DNA from: Arion vulgaris
Taxonomy: Eukaryota > Mollusca > Gastropoda > Stylommatophora > Arionidae
DNA: 64,000 bases
Assembly (NCBI GenBank): GCA_020796225.1
Contig: CM036775.1
Location: 15,390,875 to 15,454,874, forward strand
Direction: 5' to 3'
The notes below the pieces were generated by a model. That model did no database searches. It saw only the letters and a program-made list of their open reading frames with translations, and was not told where the DNA came from. The position numbers and the translations under genes were made by a program. Shown piece by piece: positions 57,600 through 64,000 of the stretch. Within the stretch, counting starts at the first letter, position 1. Each line of letters starts with the position of its first letter.

Positions 57600-57780
57600 G
57601 CTCATTTGTGGGATATGGACCAGTCTCAGATACTGGACCGATTGCGAGAATTAGAAGTTAGGTTTGGACAGTCCAGACAGTGTCGTCTTTGATAGAGAGA
57701 GAGATAGAGAGAGAGAGAGAAGATATACTAATCAATTTCTCATGGGTCTCTTCTCAAAAGACTCTGCACCCTTGCGCAAT
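57600..57780 (+). mobile_element. LINE fragment with GA-rich expansion
   Basis: TTTGGACAGTCCAGACAGTG and ATACTAATCAATTTCTCATG match the knuckle region of 20160-20385. A GAGAGATAGAGAG expansion sits where the other copies have a short GA-containing run. Confidence 0.6.
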
Positions 57781-57819
57781 ACCGCTTTCCACACAACTCT
57801 GTCATCAGCTAGTTTTTCC

Positions 57820-58075
57820 GCCCGAGTGGTTACCGAGGTCAAATTTTGGGAGGGGGTAAAGAATAGAACCACTGTTACCCACCACGCATGTCGTAAGAGG
57901 CGAATAAGGAGGTTTGGATGAAATCGGATGCATGTGTCCTGAACATGTAGAAGTATATACGTTTAGGCGCCAACCAAACCAATGTGCAACGTATACACGT
58001 TCTTGGCAAAGATCAAACATATCACAAAGAGTGATTAAAACTGGTCGTAAAGAACGAACGCAAAGAAGAAGAAGG
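57820..58075 (+). mobile_element. SINE family A, full length with 13-bp TSD
   Basis: AGCTAGTTTTTCC at 57807-57819 and 58076-58088. The element starts exactly at GCCCGAGTGG and ends GAAGAAGAAGG, so it fixes family A at about 256 bp with a GAA-type tail rather than poly-A. Confidence 0.95.
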
Positions 58076-58209
58076 AGCTAGTTTTTCCCATGTACTGGGA
58101 TCTATAGAAAAGTTTTTCATTGAGACCTTGCAGACATCTTTATATATGAGCAGTGATCTGCCCTGGTGCCTCTTCCCTGATCTGTATACTACATATATAT
58201 AATGGATCT

Positions 58210-58745
58210 AAATGCAATGGATTGATTTCATAACCAAGATTAATATATACAACAGCTGTGTGCTATCAACTTTAAAATACTGATCTGAATGCCGAAGAAT
58301 AACGAAACAAAATATGTTCAAACTCTCCTCCCTCCATACAACTTGTCTGCGAAAGATCTTACGTGTGTTCTTGCCAAATACTATCTCTAACCAAGAACTA
58401 CTTGCACAGTGGCAACAAGAGAATATATGAGCACCATCATTCAAAAGAGACGCTGGAGATGGATCGGACTAGTGATACGCATGACGACTAACTCTGTTAC
58501 GAAAATTGGCACTGAGATGGACACCAGAGAGTAAACGAAAACGTGGAAGGCACAAAACGACACGGAGAACAGTAGAGAAAAAACTGAAAGAAATGAACCA
58601 TAACTTGAACACCCACCATACAGAGGACGGCCAGTAATAAAGTGGTGTGCATATGTTGCTGCCCTAAACCAGAGCCAACTATAAACTACTGGGCCTTTGG
58701 GCTCAGGTAAGAATTGTGGGAAATCAGACTCCAACTACACCACGT
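58210..58745 (+). mobile_element. LINE fragment, terminal domain
   Basis: Reads TCLRKILRVFLPNTISNQEL and RWTPESKRKRGRHKTTRRTV with stops. Related to the WRWIGH-type tail. Confidence 0.75.
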
Positions 58746-58869
58746 GACCTCACATTCCAGTATTGGTCTATATAGACGAATTAATTTTAAAATAAACACA
58801 AAATTCTAACTCGAAGTTATATTATGCAACAAGTTAAGTTTAACAATAAGGGATATCAATACTATAAAT

Positions 58870-59290
58870 GGAGCGGAGACATGGAGAACGACTAAGGTGA
58901 ACACCAAAAAGCTGCAGACATTCATCAATAGATGCCTACGCAGGATACTACATTTGAGATGGTATGACAATACCACAAACAGAGAACTGTGGGATAGGGC
59001 AGGACAACGGCAGGTGGAACAGGAGATAATGAGCAGAAGGTGGCGATGGATAGGACACACACTGAGGAAACCCCTTACAGCATCGCAAGACAGGCTCTCC
59101 GATGGAACCCCAGGGCAATAGAAGTAAGGGAAGACCCAGAAACACCTGGAGACAGGAGTTAGAGATGGAACGCAAAAGAACGGGGAGAGAGTGGCGAGAT
59201 CTGGAAAAGATGGCCTTGGATAGGCGGGCTTGGAAGGCCTTGGTTGCGGACCTATGCTTCCCTAGGGGCGAAGGGTGAAGAAGAAGAATA
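58870..59290 (+). mobile_element. LINE fragment, terminal domain
   Basis: Reads [33 protein letters not shown] and, in another frame, a TWRQE end, closing GGCGAAGGGTGAAGAAGAAG. The same 3' end forms the tail of the C2 composite SINEs. Confidence 0.85.
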
Positions 59291-59467
59291 CTATAAATAT
59301 TTTTCACCAGTAAAGAACCATAGACTCACAGAATTGAGTAAAATTGCAAAAATTCGTGCAGTGTTCTATCAAACATCTGTAATTTCCAGACCCCTTTTCT
59401 GATCTTGGTCAGGGAATATCCGTTCAGTTGTCTGGAGTTGGCTGTGCCTAAGCAATGGTAATAGCCG

Positions 59468-59935
59468 TCCATCTCAAGCGATGATGACAACAATCTCAGA
59501 CGTGTACTGTTGCACCTCTCTGGTGTGTGCGGAGGTGACTGTAGAGTCAAATCCTAGAACAGAATCCCCGACCACAGGTGGGGCATACATGATCAAGGTT
59601 AGACATGTGCGTGTTGTGTGCTCTGTCTTTTCGCGCTTCTCGTTTTCTCTGTGACTCAACAATACGATGATTCTCAGCTATTCGGGTTCCTCTTTGTTGT
59701 TACAGCGCCACATTTGGCGATCTTGCGCAAGGATTCCCAGCACGTATTGTCTATATCGAAGCATTTCAGAGACACTTTAAGAGTGTCTTTAAAGCGTTTT
59801 TCTGTCCACCAGCTAAACGTCTGCCCCCTTCAAGCTCGCCATACATCAACTGTTTTGGGATGCGTTTATCAGGCATTCGAGCAACGTGACCGACCCATCT
59901 CAGTTGGGTCTTCTGCAACACGGGGCGTCACAGGC
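59468..59935 (-). mobile_element. LINE C-terminal with C2H2 finger (inverted copy)
   Basis: Reverse complement of nearly the whole 54925-55370 segment, including [15 protein letters not shown] codons and the CPTCG finger. Microsatellite (AG)n follows at its 5' side. Confidence 0.9.
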
Positions 59936-59936
59936 T

Positions 59937-59966
<30 letters not shown>
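59937..59966 (+). repeat. (AG)n microsatellite
   Basis: About 14 AG units at the 5' boundary of the minus-strand LINE fragment ending at 59935. Confidence 0.9.
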
Positions 59967-59968
<2 letters not shown>

Positions 59969-61264
59969 TGGTGTGTGTGTGTGCTCAGTCACTTCCAGTC
60001 TCAAGTATAGTTTTATAAATTCTGTGATTTGGTTATGAGCGTCTTTCGAAACAAAGCTGTTAAATGAGCCGGAAGTTAGATCACTACCTTTCATTATGAC
60101 CAAACTGCTGCGCAATGTCACAGAGTGTTGAAACAGGGAAGTGTAAAGTATAAGGTAAGCATCTTTGATTCTTCACAGAGTTTTTTCCGACTGCACACTG
60201 CAGTAAATATTTCACACTGAGAAGAATACTACACTAATTTGTACTAAACCCTTGCAACATTTTAGAGCATATTGGTATCTTGTTCAATTTTTATTTTAAA
60301 TTTGGTACAGAAATATTATATTTTTGTTAAAATAATCTAATCCACCTTTTCCCCTCACACATATACACTTTAAGAATTAACACATCCGCAAGAAGAATGT
60401 CGTTATTTTTGTGTTGTCTGCGTTCTGTTCTGAACAGTTTGGTACAGAATATATGATATTCTTCAATTTAACGTAAGTGAAAATAAATATGCATACACAA
60501 TTTTAACTCAGTTGCAAAGTTTACATTTTACTAAAAATAAATGTATCTGGAAGCTGAGAAAATTATAAACATTGTGACACTTGTTGTGAATGAGAAATAA
60601 GTAATAATAGAATCGTAACTTTCTGACTGAAGTCAGACGAATATTTCAGTTGCTTACAACATGACACTGCAATAAAAATAGCAACAGAGTTTTACTAAAG
60701 TGTGCATTTCAATTTAATAGAATTTGATTGGACAGATCATTTACAATAGATGGTATGCATAACTGAACTAAAACTATTACTCCATGCATTCGGGACTAAC
60801 TCTGACTAACTGCAGATGAAAGTTTATTAAAGTTTACTCAAGTCATTTACTGAACGTCAGGTGAATCAAAATGAAATGGACTGCAAGTACTGACTTCGTT
60901 TCAGATGAGAGCATTACACCTTTCTGTTTTATAAGAAATTATATTACTTATAATGAACGTTTGACACTCTCTAACTTGGTAAATTATTATGTAGTACTTG
61001 GTTAATTTTCCATGATGTTGCATAAGCCTTGGCATAAGGAAGTGTAAATCATGGTGATCATTTTGAATCTTTGGAAAGTAGAGTTATATAGTATATATAC
61101 TGATTACACTGGCGTGTCTGTTGTCTACAGTTCTATATTTAAAATATTAAGTTAGAAACATTAAATTGTTTAAGAATCTGCTAGAAATACTAGTAATGTC
61201 ATCAATACATCATATTGCACATTACATATATATTATATATAATGCAGATTTCATATTAGTTAGT
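59967..61264. other. Apparently unique AT-rich intergenic sequence
   Basis: The longest stretch without SINE or LINE matches in the window. There are no long reading frames. It separates the repeat field from gene 2 and may hold its promoter (see 60069-60154). Confidence 0.5.
60069..60154 (+). promoter_or_regulatory. Possible promoter and non-coding first exon of gene 2
   Basis: CCGGAAGT at 60069-60076 is a perfect ETS-type core, a motif common at CpG-poor housekeeping starts. About 80 bases further on, AAG|GTAAGC at 60152-60160 is a near-consensus donor. The acceptor at 62404 could receive it. The stretch lies in otherwise repeat-free DNA. This is inference from motifs only. Confidence 0.3.
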
Positions 61265-61640
61265 GGTAGCTTGGAGTGTAGCATCATGATCAATTAGTAG
61301 CCTAACATTCATTCTTGATTGAAATATTTTGATGTTCCAAACATTGAGAAGCTGGTATTTTGACATTAAAAATATCTAAAACTTTCTGAGCTCTAAATAT
61401 TTGTTGGGGCTGCCAGAGGCAAGGAGTGGCATCTTGGTGTAGCTTGGAGTGTAGCATGACACTATAATGCATCATGATCAATTAGTAGCCTAACATTCAT
61501 TCATGATTGAAATATTTTGATGTTCCAAACATTGAGAAGCTGGTATTTTGACATTAAAAATATCTAAAACTTTCTGAGCTCTAAATGTTTGTTGGGACTG
61601 CCAGAGGCAAGGAGTGGCATCTTGGTGCTTGATGTAGCCA
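61265..61640 (+). repeat. Direct tandem duplication, about 173-200 bp
   Basis: The segment beginning GTAGCTTGGAGTGTAGCA at 61265 repeats at 61438 with a small insertion (TGACACTATAATGCATCA) and few changes, up to GGAGTGGCATCTTGGTG. The identity suggests a recent event. Confidence 0.85.
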
Positions 61641-61659
61641 CCGTACAATTTCTTAGTCT

Positions 61660-61893
61660 TCGAACGCTTCATATCAACCGCTTGTTAAGCCTCTCTTTGT
61701 GATCCGAGCTTGAGCGAATGTACGTTGTGCCTGTTATGCACCTACAAGTAGGCCAGCACATCCTATTTCTGCGACACTTTTTATTTACTAGGGTAGATTC
61801 CCTAGGTCCCAACTTCAGTCGCCTCTTGCAACATGCCTTGTAGGTCACAGTGTTACTATTCTTTGCTCCCTTGCAAGCCATGGCAACACACAG
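61660..61893 (-). mobile_element. SINE family B
   Basis: TCGAACGCTTCATATCAACC to GCAAGCCATGGCAACACAC. Confidence 0.87.
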
Positions 61894-61939
61894 CGAAACA
61901 CTGTAAAATAAGACAAAACATAAAAAAATGCAATAATAA

Positions 61940-62315
61940 TAAAGCAGTGGAAAAACATATATGGGCATTTGAATATAAGTGTTACAGACGAGTCCTCCTT
62001 ATATCTTGGACAGAGAAGAGAACAAATAGATCTATCCAGAAAGAACTCAAAATCAAAGAAACCTGGCTGATGCTACAAATAAGAAAGAGAAAATTGAGAT
62101 ATTTTGGATATAAAAAGACATGAAGGGCTGGAGAAGACCATCATGGAAGGACGCATACTGGCAAAGAGAAGAAGAGGAAGACCACGGAGAAGATGGATTC
62201 AGGATGTCACTGATGGTTTGAACATGACGGCTGCAGAGGCGGGTCATATGAGAGAGAAATTTCAGAGGACTGTTGGGGTGTCAAAGTTCTGCTCAGGACA
62301 GGCTATTTGATGATG
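61940..62315 (+). mobile_element. LINE fragment, [12 protein letters not shown] tail
   Basis: Reads [40 protein letters not shown] and [12 protein letters not shown] with GATGATGATGA tail, ending about 90 bp before the acceptor of gene 2. Confidence 0.85.
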
Positions 62316-62404
62316 ATGATTAAAAAATGCCAATTTCAGGTCAAACAAAGATGAATTGTATACATTTTTTGTAGATTAAATCTGAAACGTCTTTATTATT
62401 TCAG

Positions 62405-63552
62405 GAATTCATTGGAATGCCTATATCATTTGATGCCATTAGGAAATGCACTAGAAAAAAAAGTAGTCAAAACAATACAACAGAATGATGAATCAGGGAG
62501 ACATCAATTCAAGTCATGGGACTCTGCCAGACACAAATTCATCACCCAAAACCGTGGTTGCCATCCTCAAGCAAGTCAAGGAGCAACATGCTTCTAAAGA
62601 GACAACTAGAATGCAGCAACAACCTCAGATTCAAACTAAAAGGGTCATACAAGGAACAGACCAAACTCTTCGGTCTCCTGCTATATTGAGTCAGCTTAAT
62701 AGGTCTAAAGGCAGCCCACTAAGTCATGTGACTTCATCTTCGGTAATATCCTCTGGTATACCTTCATCTTTCAGTAGGAGCATGTCACCAATGGTGAAAG
62801 AACATAACCATACGGTTGCCATGAAAAACAACCCTTTGAACCATGATCTTACATCATGTATTGCTACACAGTTGATGAAAGGCACAGCAATGTCAAATAC
62901 CAAAACTGTGCCAAATCTACTGAGATCAGCTTTGCAAGGAAACATGCCAGACCATATGCTTAATTCTAAGAGTGAAGATAAAATGGTGGCAGCTGTAACA
63001 TTTGCACCTGGAAGCATTCCCAGCTGTAACCAGCTGAACAAACAGTCACCGGTTAGTCACAATTCTTCAAACAGCGTTTCAAACCCACATCATCTTGGAA
63101 GTACATTCAAGAAAATACAGTCTACTATCACTGGGTCTGGTGGTTATTTATGCCAGGGAGAGACTCACTCTAGAGACTCAAAGTCTTTTACTGTCCAAAA
63201 CCTACTGGCTTCTACAGATGGAACAATTCAAACTATTAATGTATCTCACATTCCAAAGTCTGTGAATGATGGCTCCAATATTAGAACATTATCTGGCAAT
63301 GTGTCTTCACTGCAGTTCTCAACTGCTCGTTCCTCTCAGAACAGTGCCAAGGAAATTGCTCAGCAGATACGTAAGGAGGCAAATGGCCAAAAGTCAAGTG
63401 CCCAACTGGCAGGCACACAACAGCAGCTAAGAAGCCAGATCAAGAGCTCTCGCAGCATTGATGCACATCTTGCACCTCAGTTAAGTCCTGCGACCTTTCC
63501 AAAGAGACATTCATTGTTTCAGGGAACATCTTCCAAGGAGAGTGAACAGCAG
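62405..63552 (+). CDS. Unrecognised gene 2, first visible exon (Ser/Thr/Gln/Asn-rich), continues past window
   Basis: A good acceptor (TTATTATTTCAG) ends at 62404 and a donor GTATGG starts at 63553 in phase 0. From ATG 62485 there are 356 open codons with biased composition (Ser, Thr, Asn, Gln, Lys), no Cys-rich or membrane segments, and short charged helices such as ILKQVKEQHASKE and AKEIAQQIRKEANG. It is probably a disordered nuclear or regulatory protein; I do not recognise the family. The start is uncertain. In the main frame, stops lie at 62431 and 62464, which favours ATG 62485 as a true start after a 5' UTR. But the acceptor frame is itself open for 27 codons (EFIGMPISFDAIRK...) and would join the main frame with one extra A near 62484, so the exon may be internal. 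Confidence 0.75.
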
Positions 63553-63629
63553 GTATGGTTATAAATAGATAATATATAAGGAAAACTGTATTGATTATAT
63601 GTGGGCGTCTGAAGCTTAAGCAGTAGTGG

Positions 63630-63880
63630 TTGAATGATTGATTGGACCATCATCATTGCATTTTGGTGAGTAACCATGTGTGCTTTAAACTCTTTCTTAC
63701 ATAGGAAGATCTCAGCTGTAGTGCACAAACTCTGTAGCACTGGCAAGGGTCCCCAATGTAATTTTGAAGATGGTGAAGATGTTTTTGTAGAAATTTTATT
63801 TTGAATCTTTTCGAATGAATTTTGTCCGGACAGCGGCTTTCTTGCCTGCTCTTCTCGATTTTGAAATGCCAAACGTTCTT
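63630..63880. mobile_element. Dispersed 3' repeat (also at 8000-8230, 44725-44910, 39226-39390, 50020-50150)
   Basis: The segment GATTGATTGGACCATCATCA through CTGTAGCACTGGCAAGGGTC and TTTTTGTAGAAATTTTATTT recurs five times in the window. No protein is visible; it may be a LINE 3' UTR. Confidence 0.65.
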
Positions 63881-64000
63881 TTACATGCTCAAATTGAACA
63901 CATGACCTACGCTTTATCATCCGTCTCCGATAGGACTACGATCTCTGGAAAAATATCCAGATGGCTCCATGAGGAAGCAAACCTAGTACTTTTGGCACGA

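Overview
This is a window of animal nuclear DNA, most likely from an invertebrate with a large, repeat-rich genome. The evidence is a conserved vertebrate-type gene cut into about 21 small exons by GT-AG introns (one GC-AG), introns packed with tRNA-headed SINEs, many decayed non-LTR retrotransposon fragments, and hAT and piggyBac-type DNA transposons with intact target-site duplications. The species cannot be named from the sequence. There is no sign of bacterial operons, rRNA genes or CRISPR. All coordinates were read by eye, without alignment software.

Gene 1 (3019-46212, + strand) is an ortholog of ERCC6L/PICH, the SNF2-family DNA translocase of ultrafine anaphase bridges. Twenty-one coding exons were placed by splice phase and by order of family motifs. 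In order they give an N-terminal TPR-like helix pair, SNF2 motif I (DDMG/LGKT, split by an intron), motif Ia, motif II (DEGH), motif III (LTGTPVQNN), the helicase C lobe, [11 protein letters not shown], the PICH-specific segment, a long Ser-rich and acidic exon, and a C-terminal TPR-like helix pair ending at TAA 46210-46212. The corrected product is about 1330 residues. Five exons each carry a one-base frame break, mostly in short homopolymers, and a sixth break near the exon 2/3 junction is likely. Assembly indels explain these more simply than a pseudogene does.

The most striking feature is in gene 1. Two introns end in tandem arrays whose units each contain a complete 3' splice site plus the first part of the downstream exon. 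One array has 7 acceptors at 75-bp spacing before exon 7 (13101-13625). The other has 10 acceptors at mostly 94-bp spacing before exon 12 (about 25228-26143). Only the last acceptor of each array gives an open protein. Two other exons have partial single duplicates nearby (28159-28178 and about 44584-44640).

Gene 2 (about 62405-63552, + strand, continuing off the window) is represented by one long exon coding for a Ser/Thr/Gln/Asn-rich, probably disordered protein that I do not recognise. A possible promoter and non-coding first exon lie near 60069-60154.

Repeats fill most of the rest. The commonest SINE head begins GCCCGAGTGG, like the D-arm side of tRNA-Ser/Leu, followed by a conserved segment containing GTCGTAAGAGGCGACTAAGG. 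This head is joined to at least five different 3' tails (families A, B, C, C2 and D here), two of them LINE-derived. Other SINEs have different tRNA heads. Region by region: 1-3000 LINE and SINE debris; 3-46 kb ERCC6L with repeat-filled introns; 46-60 kb LINE debris, a G-rich minisatellite, SINEs and a complete 1281-bp hAT derivative; 60-61.6 kb AT-rich, apparently unique sequence; 61.6-62.3 kb SINE and LINE; 62.4-63.6 kb gene 2; then a LINE/SINE tail.
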